Assembly (NCBI GenBank): GCA_964613425.1
Contig: CAZTHC010000029.1
Location: 1-14,242 of the forward strand
DNA from: CAZTHC01 sp964613425
GTDB lineage: Bacteria; Bacillota; Clostridia; TANB77; CAG-508
Direction: 5' to 3'
DNA: 14,242 bases
A program made the position numbers and the translations under genes. The notes under the pieces are model-generated. The model had not been told where the DNA came from. It worked only from the letters and a program-made list of their open reading frames with translations, and searched no databases. Within the stretch, counting starts at the first letter, position 1; the number at the start of each line of letters is the position of its first letter. This document shows, piece after piece, positions 6,984 to 14,242 of this stretch.

Positions 6984-7457
6984 TTACAATTCAATTAAAT
7001 CTTTCTCAAAGTCTTTTACAAAATATTTTATGTTTTTTGTTCCCTTAGTAATAATTTTGTGTCCTTCTTCTTCAAGTAATCTCTTTTGTAACTTTATTTC
7101 TCCTGGATACTTAATATTTAATTCTCCGTTACTTTTCAAGGTTCTCCAATATGGAGTTATATTCTCTGTTCTTTGGTAACTAGCCCATGCACAAATATTT
7201 ATAAAAATTCCTGCTGTTAATGGACATGTTATGTCCGCATTATTCTTTTGAGCTAAATATTTTCTTATTTGATCAGTAGTTAATAATTTTCCTTTTGGAA
7301 CCTTCTTCATTATCTCATCATAATAAAGTGGTGGCGCAATAATCATTTTTTTGCCTCCCCACTTTTTTGCTGCTTCTTCATCAAGTTCAATAATCTTAGG
7401 CATATCTTTACTGTTATTCATTCTTTCATTAAAATCTTTTTTATCCTCATTAGCCAT
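6984..7457 (-). CDS. Alkyltransferase-like protein (MGMT DNA-binding domain)
   Basis: The middle and C-terminal part of this 157-residue protein follows the DNA-binding domain of O6-alkylguanine alkyltransferases: VPKGKLLTTDQIRKYL (helix-turn-helix entry), TAGIFINICAWASY (recognition helix region), then TPYWRTLKSNGEL and QKRLLEEEGHKI. The reactive-site motif PCHR of true alkyltransferases is replaced by PYWR, so the methyl-accepting Cys is absent, as in alkyltransferase-like (ATL) proteins that bind lesions and hand them to nucleotide excision repair. About 35 polar residues precede the domain. It is the last gene of the five-gene operon, 19 bases after the DUF402 gene, and ends at the terminator. 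A repair role is inferred from the family. Confidence 0.8.
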   Translation of the reverse strand: MANEDKKDFNERMNNSKDMPKIIELDEEAAKKWGGKKMIIAPPLYYDEIMKKVPKGKLLTTDQIRKYLAQKNNADITCPLTAGIFINICAWASYQRTENITPYWRTLKSNGELNIKYPGEIKLQKRLLEEEGHKIITKGTKNIKYFVKDFEKDLIEL

Positions 7458-7476
7458 AATAATTCAACTCACTTTC

Positions 7477-8004
7477 TTATTTGAATATTTCTAAATATTT
7501 ATTTGAAAATTTTATTAATTCTTCCATATTTCCTTCTAATCTTCTTATTAAATCATTTGCTATACTATATGCCATTTCGTAGTCTTCTTGTGTTATATCT
7601 TTTGTTTCTAATGCTTCCTGTAATTCATCTTCATCCAAAACCATAATAGCCCCGTCACTTAGTACTACAACATCTAAGTATAAATCATCCACATATGGAA
7701 TCCCATTTTCAATTCCAGTAGCTTTTATAATGTCAAAATACCATTCAATTATTTGATTTTCACTATTATAACATACTGTCATAGCTACTTTATAATCGTT
7801 TGGATACATTTCTAACCATTTGTAGTTATTATCTGCTATCACTAAACTTACGCCATCTTTTTCTACAATCTTCGGTTCTGAAACTTTTAACATTTTTAAT
7901 AATCCTACATTACCTTCAAAGTACTTGTCCTTAACATATCTATTTATATATTCTTTTTCAGTAACTCTTTCCATTGTTGGATAATCTGCAAATTTTCTTT
8001 TCAT
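7477..8004 (-). CDS. DUF402 domain protein
   Basis: The 175-residue product has the DUF402 signature: WYFDII, then YVDDLYLDVVVLSDGAIMVLDEDEL, whose acidic residues form the metal site in structurally known members. Some family members hydrolyse nucleoside di- or triphosphates; others are linked to RNA processing, so the substrate cannot be assigned here. The family usually has about 170-220 residues, so this one is full length. A good ribosome binding site (AAGGAG) precedes the ATG. It lies 23 bases after ddl and 19 bases before the alkyltransferase-like gene, clearly in one operon. Confidence 0.82.
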   Translation of the reverse strand: MKRKFADYPTMERVTEKEYINRYVKDKYFEGNVGLLKMLKVSEPKIVEKDGVSLVIADNNYKWLEMYPNDYKVAMTVCYNSENQIIEWYFDIIKATGIENGIPYVDDLYLDVVVLSDGAIMVLDEDELQEALETKDITQEDYEMAYSIANDLIRRLEGNMEELIKFSNKYLEIFK

Positions 8005-8027
8005 TTTTGCTCCTTATTAAATTGTTA

Positions 8028-9209
8028 TTATCTTTTTATCCCTTTACTTCCGCCTACAAATCCTTCTAATATGTTTGTATCATATGAAAAAGATAAGTTA
8101 TTTTCTTCTCTTTGTCTTATTAAAGATAGTTCTATTAATTTAGATAGCATCTCTTTATATTTTGTTCCAGTTGCTTCCCATAAATAGAAAGCTAAAGAAC
8201 CTGGTATTGTATTTATTTCATTTACATATATTTTGTTTGTGTCTAAATCTATCATAAAATCTATTCTTACAACCCCGTTGCAATTTAATGCTTTAAATGT
8301 ATTTATTGCCATATCTTGTATATCTTTTTTAATTTCTTCTGAAATATCTGCAGGCAATTTTCTGTCCAATGAGCTCATTCCCTTTGAACCAGTTTTTCCT
8401 TTGTTAGAAGTATATTTATCTTCATAACTTAAAATTTCTCCTGAACTTATTGGTTCTTCACATTCAGATGCATAGCATTCACAAATATTTCCTAAAACTG
8501 AACAATTTATCTCTTTTAAATTTGCTATGGCCTTTTCTATTAAAATTTGTTTTGCAAAATTAAATGCGTATTCAACCGCTTCTATTAATTCTTCTTTGTT
8601 CTTTGCCACTTTTATTCCTACGCTAGATCCCAAATTAATTGGTTTAATTATTACTGGTAGTTCAAATTTTTGTAATACCTTTTCTATTATCTTTTCGTTG
8701 TCTTCTATGTATTCAAAATCATTTATTCTTATACAATCTAAAACAGGAATTTCGTTATCTTTTAATACTGTTTTCATTACATATTTATCCATTCCAATTG
8801 CAGATGATGTAACATCACACCCTACAAATGGAATATTTAATGTTTTCAAATATCCTTGAATTGTTCCATCCTCTACATTTGTTCCATGAACTATTGGAAA
8901 TGCTACATCTATAGAATCATAAACATTATTTCCGAACTTCTTTGTAGGATATTTAACTAAGTCTACTTTTCCTTCATTACTAATCATTACTATTCTTTGG
9001 CTATTGCTTATTAACTGCTTTATATTTGTATAATTCTTTACTTCTCCTACTAGTTCTCCTACATACATTTTGTTATCCTTTGTTAAATATATAGGTATAA
9101 TGTCATATTTATCTGTATCCATGTTCTTTACTGCTTGTAATCCAGATATAATAGATACTTCGTGTTCAACACTTTTTCCACCAAATATAACTCCAATTTT
9201 TGTTTTCAT
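8028..9209 (-). CDS. ddl: D-alanine--D-alanine ligase
   Basis: Ddl joins two D-Ala with ATP to make the dipeptide that MurF adds to the peptidoglycan precursor. The ATP-grasp fold is evident: N-terminal IGVIFGGKSVEHEVSI, VHGTNVEDGTIQGYL, the ATP-binding KPINLGSSVGI, and the metal-binding end RIDFMID followed by EINTIPGSLAFYLWEATG. The 393 residues slightly exceed the usual 310-370; the extra length is a C-terminal tail of about 30 residues with no recognisable motif. AGGAGGT lies just before the ATG and overlaps the stop of the MurF-like gene 12 bases upstream, suggesting translational coupling of the two pathway neighbours. Confidence 0.95.
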   Translation of the reverse strand: MKTKIGVIFGGKSVEHEVSIISGLQAVKNMDTDKYDIIPIYLTKDNKMYVGELVGEVKNYTNIKQLISNSQRIVMISNEGKVDLVKYPTKKFGNNVYDSIDVAFPIVHGTNVEDGTIQGYLKTLNIPFVGCDVTSSAIGMDKYVMKTVLKDNEIPVLDCIRINDFEYIEDNEKIIEKVLQKFELPVIIKPINLGSSVGIKVAKNKEELIEAVEYAFNFAKQILIEKAIANLKEINCSVLGNICECYASECEEPISSGEILSYEDKYTSNKGKTGSKGMSSLDRKLPADISEEIKKDIQDMAINTFKALNCNGVVRIDFMIDLDTNKIYVNEINTIPGSLAFYLWEATGTKYKEMLSKLIELSLIRQREENNLSFSYDTNILEGFVGGSKGIKR

Positions 9210-9221
9210 TTTAAATACCTC

Positions 9222-10760
9222 CTAATAATTGTCTGGTAAATCATTTTCTATTAGTATATACTTAGGTTTACCTTCATTTTCTAAGCTTTTCGCTTTTTGA
9301 ATTGCCTTATTAAATGTATCTTCTACAAATAAATTATCCTTTGAATACTCTTTTTTCATTAATGCCTCATATATTGGTTGTGTCTGTTCTTTATTTACTA
9401 GAATAATGTAATCTGCACATTCACTAGCAGTAATTCCAAATTCATAGTTGTATTCATATTGTTTTTCACCAAGTTCAACCATACCAGGCGTAATTAATAT
9501 TCTCAATCCAGACATTTGCTTTAATACTTTTAATGCATTATTTGCACCTACTGGATTTGAATTATATGAATCATCTATTAAATTATATTCAGAACCAGGA
9601 ATTAAGTTTAATCTATGCTCAACAGGTTGGATATATTTTACGCTGTTTATTATCTGTTTAATAGGTACTTCTAGGTAATGTGCAATTGTAATTGCTCCAA
9701 ACAAATTAACTAAATTGTGTTCACCTAATAATTTTGAATTGAATGTATATTTCTCATTATTTTCGCTTACTACAAACTCTATTCCTTTTGAATTATATTC
9801 AATACTGCTTATTTTTAATGTGTTATTTGTATTATTTTCAACTCCATAACCTATATATTTTTTATTTATTTTGCTATTTTTTAAATACTCATTATCTAAA
9901 TTTAAAAATGCAACTCCATCTTCCTTTAAACCATCTAATAATTTTAATTTAGATTTTGTAATATTTTCTTGACTTTTAAATGTTTCTAAATGTTGTGGCC
10001 CAACTGCAGTAATTACAGAATAATTAGATTTAACCAATTTAATTATTTTATCCATTTGCCCTACTCTATCTATTCCAACTTCGCATATAAAAACTTCATG
10101 TGTAGGTTTCAAATCAGTTCTAATTGTTTTTGTAATCCCTAAAAGTGTGTTGTAATTGCCTGGTGTACACAACACATTGTATTTTGTAGATAATAATTTG
10201 TATAAATAATTTTTTGTACTTGTTTTTCCATAACTTCCTGTTACTGTTATTATTTTCAAATTTGGCATACTTTTTAATATTTTTTTTGCATCATTTATAT
10301 AATATTTGTTAATTAATATATTAATAGGTTTATTTATATAATTTATTAAAATAACATATATTGTAGAAAGTGCACTTATACTAAGCAAAACACTAGTAAG
10401 TATGTTAAACTTTCTAACAAATATAATTCCTAAAACTGTTAATATTATATAATTTGTAATAAACATTCTTATTACTCTTTGTGTATATACAATTTTCTTT
10501 TTTACATTTTTTTCAATTGCTAAAAATATTGTAATTATTTGAAATAGAACTGCAATTAGTTGGATTACAATATTACTTGAATTAATTGCAAAAATCGCAA
10601 TTATATTTATTAACAATATTATTAAAAATTTTTTCCAATTTTTTAGAGTCCATTTCAATTGTGTATCTGGCATGTAATAGTTTAATTGGAATATGTGTAA
10701 ATTATATTTTAATAATAGAAAATTCATTATTAAATATAAAATTATAAATACTATGTTCAT
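9222..10760 (-). CDS. Membrane-anchored MurF-like Mur ligase
   Basis: The C-terminal 340 or so residues are a Mur ligase: P-loop TGSYGKTST (about 174-182), CTPGNYNTLLG, FICEVGIDRVGQMD, AVGPQHLETF, EHRLNLIPG, the MurF-type DDSYNSNP and an LPDNY tail typical of MurF. MurF attaches D-Ala-D-Ala to the UDP-MurNAc tripeptide. The N-terminal 150 residues are unusual: instead of the MurF UDP-substrate domain there are about five hydrophobic helices (about 1-20, 44-62, 64-82, 100-118, 120-142). The gene is immediately followed by ddl, which supplies the dipeptide substrate, so D-Ala-D-Ala addition is the best guess. With the substrate domain gone, a different acceptor or membrane localisation is possible. 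Start is the ATG at 10760 after AAAGGAA. Confidence 0.85.
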   Translation of the reverse strand: MNIVFIILYLIMNFLLLKYNLHIFQLNYYMPDTQLKWTLKNWKKFLIILLINIIAIFAINSSNIVIQLIAVLFQIITIFLAIEKNVKKKIVYTQRVIRMFITNYIILTVLGIIFVRKFNILTSVLLSISALSTIYVILINYINKPINILINKYYINDAKKILKSMPNLKIITVTGSYGKTSTKNYLYKLLSTKYNVLCTPGNYNTLLGITKTIRTDLKPTHEVFICEVGIDRVGQMDKIIKLVKSNYSVITAVGPQHLETFKSQENITKSKLKLLDGLKEDGVAFLNLDNEYLKNSKINKKYIGYGVENNTNNTLKISSIEYNSKGIEFVVSENNEKYTFNSKLLGEHNLVNLFGAITIAHYLEVPIKQIINSVKYIQPVEHRLNLIPGSEYNLIDDSYNSNPVGANNALKVLKQMSGLRILITPGMVELGEKQYEYNYEFGITASECADYIILVNKEQTQPIYEALMKKEYSKDNLFVEDTFNKAIQKAKSLENEGKPKYILIENDLPDNY

Positions 10761-10783
10761 TTATATACCAATTCCTTTCTATC

Positions 10784-11531
10784 TTATTTTAAGAATGACT
10801 CTAATACCTTATTTACCAAATATGGCTCATCTAAAAATGAAAAATGCCCACTGTTTTTTATTTTTACAATTCCTGAATCTTTTATATTTTTATTCATAAA
10901 CTCTGCATCACAGTATGGTGTTGCAGTATCGTTTTCTCCCCATATTAGCAATGTTGAATTTTCTATATTTGGAATTAAACTAGATAAATCTTCATTTATA
11001 GTTGTTACTAAAATATCTCTCATCATTGGTGTTGCATTTCTATAATCTTCAGAACCCACTTTAGTTTTAATATAATTTAATAATTTAGGTGATATTTTTT
11101 TAACAATTGGGAATGCAAATTTATATATTTTTTGTTTAGTAGTTTTTTTAAGTTCGTGCCTTATTCCTGCGCTATCCACCAAAATTATTTTATTAATTTT
11201 AAAGTTTAAATTTTTTCTATTTACCAATTTAATAATAATTCTTCCACCAAAAGAATGTCCTAATAATGATATTTCCTTTATTCCTAACTTTTCTATAAAG
11301 CTAACAACCATATCAACATATCTGTCTACATTCCAAACTTCCTTTGGTTCATCACTTTCCCCAAAGCCTGGTAAATCTAATGAATATACCTCCATAAAGT
11401 TTGATAAGCAGTTAGTAATATTATTAAATATCTCTTTATTACAACCCCAACCATGAAGCAGTAATATCTTTCTCTCACTATCACCGCTTTTTTAAATATG
11501 CTACATTAGCACCATCAATTTCTATTTTCAT
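10784..11531 (-). CDS. Alpha/beta hydrolase read through one CGGT +1 shift
   Basis: Read conventionally the gene stops at codon 17 (TGA, then TAG and TGA). Taking 11486-11483 as a four-base unit gives one 248-residue protein from the ATG at 11531 to the stop at 10784. It has a normal alpha/beta hydrolase plan: oxyanion segment LLLHGWG (about 23-29), LDLPGFGESD, nucleophile elbow GHSFGG with Ser93, acid Asp201 in WGENDTATP and His229 in NSGHFSF. The complete triad and normal length argue that it is functional. The first 45 residues have homology only in the shifted frame, so starting at the internal ATG at 11395 would delete the oxyanion loop. It is the first gene of the operon, 23 bases before the MurF-like gene. 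The substrate is unknown. Confidence 0.82.
11483..11486 (-). other. CGGT +1 shift site near the hydrolase N-terminus
   Basis: After MKIEIDGANVAYLKK the frame meets an in-frame CGG, immediately followed by TGA, TAG and TGA in the same frame. Skipping the C gives Gly16 and then DSERKILLLHGWG, the expected start of an alpha/beta hydrolase. It has the same form as the three kinase sites but with T as the fourth base. Confidence 0.85.
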
Positions 11532-11566
11532 AAACGCCTACCTATTCATTCTTATAACCTTTGTAT

Positions 11567-11595
11567 ATTATATTAAACTTTATTGTTTTTTTCAA
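11567..11595 (-). promoter_or_regulatory. Promoter of the hydrolase-murF-ddl operon
   Basis: On the minus strand TTGAAA (11590-11595) and TATAAT (11567-11572) are separated by 17 bases. The hydrolase ATG lies about 36 bases downstream of the -10 box, preceded by AGGTAGG (11537-11543). This is the strongest consensus promoter in the window. Confidence 0.75.
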
Positions 11596-11628
11596 CTAAT
11601 TAGCACTAATTTAATTTAATATTAAAGC

Positions 11629-11657
11629 AAAAAGGCCTCACATTTGTGAAACCTTTT
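11629..11657 (-). terminator. Terminator after tex and the small ORF
   Basis: On the minus strand GGTTTCAC and GTGAGGCC pair (six Watson-Crick pairs and two G-T) around AAAT, followed by TTTTT. It lies between the small Lys-rich ORF and the next operon's promoter and would end the glycosyltransferase-tex transcript. Confidence 0.75.
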
Positions 11658-11668
11658 ACTTTTTCAGT

Positions 11669-11854
11669 CTACATCTTTTTCTTTTTTGACTTTTTATCTT
11701 CCCATTTTGCTGGGTCGTGCTTATACTTTTGCTGTCTTGCCTGCTTTTTTAGATTTTTTTGCTGTGTCTCCCGCTGTTTTTTGTCATTTTTCGTATAAAG
11801 CACCCTTTCTAAAATTGGTGTAATTATTATATCTCTTTCTAGCAAATTAGTCAA
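11669..11854 (-). CDS. Small Lys/Gln-rich ORF, uncertain
   Basis: This 61-codon frame begins at a TTG five bases after the tex stop and lacks a clear ribosome binding site; translation by coupling to tex would be needed. The product is highly basic (many Lys, Gln and Arg) with a C-terminal YKHDPAKWEDKK stretch that looks protein-like, ending in a Lys run. I do not recognise a family. It contains the only in-frame CGG in the window (11773-11771, codon 28) at which the frame is not rescued by a +1 shift; a shift there would end the product seven codons later. It also uses more G+C-rich codons than its neighbours. It may be a real small gene, a decayed one or a chance frame. Confidence 0.45.
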   Translation of the reverse strand: MTNLLERDIIITPILERVLYTKNDKKQRETQQKNLKKQARQQKYKHDPAKWEDKKSKKKKM

Positions 11855-11858
11855 CCGT

Positions 11859-14018
11859 TTACATAATTTTTTGTATTTTCATTGTTAAACTTACTTTTTG
11901 TTTTTCTTTATCTATGCCTATTACCTTTACTTTTACAATATCACCTACTGAAACTACTTCAGATGGGCTTTTTATGTATTTATCCGCCATTTGTGAAATA
12001 TGTACTAATCCATCATGTTTTACTCCAATATCTACAAATGCACCAAAATCTATTACATTTCTTACTGTACCTGTTAATTCCATTCCTTCTGTTAAGTCTT
12101 CAAATTTCAATACATCGCTTCTTAAAATAGGTTTTGGTAAATCTTCTCTTGGGTCTCTACCTGGCTTTTGTAACTCCCCTATTATATCTTTCAAAGTTAA
12201 CTCTCCAACTTCCAAATCCTTTGAAACCTTTTTTATATCTATTTCATTTAGATCTTCTCTTAATTTCTGCAATATGTCTTTTTCTAGTAAGTCTTCTTTT
12301 TTATATCCTAGCTGTTTTAAAAGCTTTTCTGTAATTTCGTAGCTCTCTGGGTGAACTGCTGTTATTTCTAATGGATTTGTTCCATTAAATATACGAATAA
12401 ATCCAGCACATTGTTCGAATGCAGATTTTCCTAATTTAGGAACTTTTAATAATTCTTTTCTTGCTTTTATTATTCCATTTTCTTCTCTATATTTTACAAT
12501 ATTTTTAGCTATTGAACTATTTATTCCAGAAACATAAGTAAGTAAAGATGGTGTTGCTGTATTTAAATCTACTCCAACTGAATTTACCGCATCTTCTACA
12601 ACGCCAGTTAGACTCTCTGTTAAATTTTTCTGATTAACATCATGTTGATATTGTCCAACTCCTATAGATTTTGGATCTATTTTTACTAATTCTGCTAATG
12701 GGTCCTGCAATCTTCTTGCTATAGAAATAGCTCCTCTTATTGAAACATTAATATCTGGATACTCTTCGGTTGCAAGCTTTGATGCTGAATATACAGAAGC
12801 TCCTGCTTCACTAACTATTGCATATACTACTTTTTGTTTTATTTCTTTTATTGTATCAGATACAAACATTTCACTTTCCCTAGACGCTGTACCATTTCCT
12901 ATTGCTATCATATCTACATTATATTTTTCAATTAAACCTTTAATTACCTTTTTTGAACCTTCTATATCATTTTGTGGCTCTGTTGGGTATATCGTTGTAT
13001 AATCTAGTAATTTACCAGTAGCATCTATTACAGCTATTTTACAGCCTGTTCTATATGCTGGGTCAAAACCAATAACATTCATTCCCTTAATTGGTGGTTG
13101 CAATAATAATTGTTTTGCATTTTGCCCAAAAACTTTTATTGCTTTTTCTTCTGCACGTTCTGTTAAATCTGCTCTAATTTCTCTATCTATTGAAGGCTCT
13201 ATTAATCTCTTATATGAATCTAATATAGTATTTTTAAGCATTTCACTAAACTGTGTTTTAGCTATAATTATTTTACTTTCTAAAATTTCTATAATTTTTT
13301 CTTCTGGTTTTTCTATTTTAACTTTTAAGAATTCTTCCTTTTCTCCTCTATTTATTGCAAGTATTCTATGGCTTGGAATTCTTAATATTGGCTCTTTATA
13401 GTCATAATACATTTCATACGCAGATTTTTCTTCTTTTGCAGCTTTTGAAACAATAATCGCTTCTCTAAAACACATACTTTTAATTATTTTTCTATATGCT
13501 GGTTCATCTGAAATATTTTCAGCAATTATATCTAAGGCTCCTGCAATTGCTAATTCTGCTGAAGTTACTTTTTTCTCTTCATTAATATATTCTTTTGCAA
13601 TTTCATAAATATCTCTTTTTTCATTTTGCAAATATATTATTTGACTTAATGGCTCAAGCCCACATTCTTTTGCAATTGTTGCTCTAGTTCTTTTCTTTTG
13701 CTTATATGGTCTATATAAATCTTCAAGTTCAGCCATTGTAACTGCATTTTCTATTTCTTTATTTATTTCTTCTGTTAATTTTCCTTGTTCATCTATTAAT
13801 CTTAAAACTTCTTCTTTTCTGCTTTCTAAATTTCTTAAATATGTAAGTCTTTCAAATAAATCTCTTAATACTTCATCACTTAAATTGCCTGTTACCTCTT
13901 TTCTGTAACGAGCTATAAATGGTATTGTATTTCCTGCATCTATTAATTTTACTGTGTTTTCAACTTGTTCAGCCCTTACATTTAACTCTTCTGCTATTAA
14001 CTTTAATATATCTTTCAA
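11859..14018 (-). CDS. tex: Tex-family S1 RNA-binding protein
   Basis: The 719-residue product has the usual Tex length and order. A helical N-terminal region (FIARYRKEVTGNL, then LEDLYRPYKQKKRTRA) is followed by a YqgF/RNase H-like domain starting at about residue 315 (GFDPAYRTGCKIAVID). Helix-hairpin-helix elements come next (VNSVGVDLNTA, then LLKVPKLGKSAFEQCAGFIRI), and a C-terminal S1 domain covers about 640-719 (GTVRNVIDFGAFVDIGV). Tex proteins bind nucleic acid and affect transcription; the bacterial counterpart of Spt6 is a common comparison. The start is TTG at 14018, with AAGGGGAA upstream. It lies 17 bases after the glycosyltransferase stop, so the two are probably co-transcribed. 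It holds no in-frame CGG in 719 codons. Confidence 0.96.
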   Translation of the reverse strand: MKDILKLIAEELNVRAEQVENTVKLIDAGNTIPFIARYRKEVTGNLSDEVLRDLFERLTYLRNLESRKEEVLRLIDEQGKLTEEINKEIENAVTMAELEDLYRPYKQKKRTRATIAKECGLEPLSQIIYLQNEKRDIYEIAKEYINEEKKVTSAELAIAGALDIIAENISDEPAYRKIIKSMCFREAIIVSKAAKEEKSAYEMYYDYKEPILRIPSHRILAINRGEKEEFLKVKIEKPEEKIIEILESKIIIAKTQFSEMLKNTILDSYKRLIEPSIDREIRADLTERAEEKAIKVFGQNAKQLLLQPPIKGMNVIGFDPAYRTGCKIAVIDATGKLLDYTTIYPTEPQNDIEGSKKVIKGLIEKYNVDMIAIGNGTASRESEMFVSDTIKEIKQKVVYAIVSEAGASVYSASKLATEEYPDINVSIRGAISIARRLQDPLAELVKIDPKSIGVGQYQHDVNQKNLTESLTGVVEDAVNSVGVDLNTATPSLLTYVSGINSSIAKNIVKYREENGIIKARKELLKVPKLGKSAFEQCAGFIRIFNGTNPLEITAVHPESYEITEKLLKQLGYKKEDLLEKDILQKLREDLNEIDIKKVSKDLEVGELTLKDIIGELQKPGRDPREDLPKPILRSDVLKFEDLTEGMELTGTVRNVIDFGAFVDIGVKHDGLVHISQMADKYIKSPSEVVSVGDIVKVKVIGIDKEKQKVSLTMKIQKIM

Positions 14019-14035
14019 AATAAATTCCCCTTATC

Positions 14036-14242
14036 CTAGTTTTCTTCTGTTTCTTTTATTATATAAACTGGCCTTTTCTTAACTTCTAAATATGTTTTTG
14101 CTAAGTATTGACCAATTATTCCCAAAGAGAATAGTTGAACTCCACTAACAAAGAATATTATACAAACTAAAGATGGCCAACCACTAGTTGTATCTCCAAA
14201 CATCAATGTTTTAATAATTATTACAATTATTAAAATTGCAGC
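14036..14242 (-). CDS. C-terminal end of a GT2 membrane glycosyltransferase (partial)
   Basis: The last 68 residues of a gene entering from the right edge are visible, ending at TAG 14036-14038. They hold two hydrophobic helices separated by TTSGWPSLV, followed by GVQLFSLGIIGQYLAKTY and the tail VKKRPVYIIKE. This is the characteristic C-terminus of GtrB/DPM1-like GT2 enzymes, which transfer a sugar to polyprenyl phosphate at the membrane. The catalytic domain lies outside the window, so the sugar cannot be named. No start is present here. Confidence 0.85.
   Translation of the reverse strand, partial: AAILIIVIIIKTLMFGDTTSGWPSLVCIIFFVSGVQLFSLGIIGQYLAKTYLEVKKRPVYIIKETEEN

Noticed and set aside
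10784..11395. Hydrolase starting at the internal ATG at 11395
   Set aside because: This start lacks the LLLHGWG oxyanion segment, which is present upstream in the +1 frame together with a start codon, ribosome binding site and strong promoter.
1..14242. tRNA, rRNA or riboswitch genes
   Set aside because: I saw no cloverleaf, rRNA-like or recognisable riboswitch sequence; the intergenic gaps are short and filled by promoters, repeats and terminators. No covariance search could be run.

Overview
The window is very AT-rich, with Shine-Dalgarno-led genes, frequent TTG starts, A+T-biased codons and low-GC Gram-positive gene families (YlmH, Tex, VTC/DUF4956/Cthe_2159-type operon, membrane-linked MurF beside Ddl). 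It most resembles a chromosome segment of an uncultured or gut-type member of Clostridia (Firmicutes). This placement is inferred from gene content and composition, not from a marker gene. All genes except deoC lie on the minus strand.

Layout from left to right. (1) ylmH (88-867) has its own sigma-A-type promoter and sits between two perfect 32-bp inverted repeats (55-86 and 915-946). (2) A two-component system follows: an OmpR-type response regulator (2219-2887) and a histidine kinase (949-2208), with a promoter at 2906-2934. The kinase is readable only if three single-base +1 shifts are made. (3) A surface or polyphosphate-type operon: VTC domain protein (5428-6126), DUF4956 membrane protein (4733-5407) and a secreted beta-helix carbohydrate-binding protein (2931-4724). 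(4) The divergent deoC (6255-6926) is closed by a bidirectional terminator. (5) A cell-wall operon, transcribed leftward from a promoter at 11567-11595: alpha/beta hydrolase (10784-11531, with one +1 shift), membrane-anchored MurF-like ligase, D-Ala-D-Ala ligase, DUF402 protein and alkyltransferase-like protein. (6) The end of a GT2 glycosyltransferase, tex and a small Lys-rich ORF, closed by a terminator at 11629-11657.

The most notable observation is the nature of the broken frames. All four apparent frameshifts (three in the kinase, one in the hydrolase, 10 kb apart) have the same form: an in-frame CGG codon at which reading CGGN as one four-base unit, or skipping the C, restores the frame and places glycine at that position. 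At two of the sites that glycine is a near-invariant residue of the kinase ATP-binding motifs. Both genes are otherwise intact, with full motif sets and the lengths expected for their families. I found only one other in-frame CGG in roughly 4,000 codons of credible coding sequence, in a doubtful small ORF. This fits a genome in which CGG is an unassigned or starved codon that triggers +1 frameshifting into GGN (Gly), or is read by a four-base-decoding tRNA. A patterned sequencing error or recent mutations cannot be excluded from this window alone.
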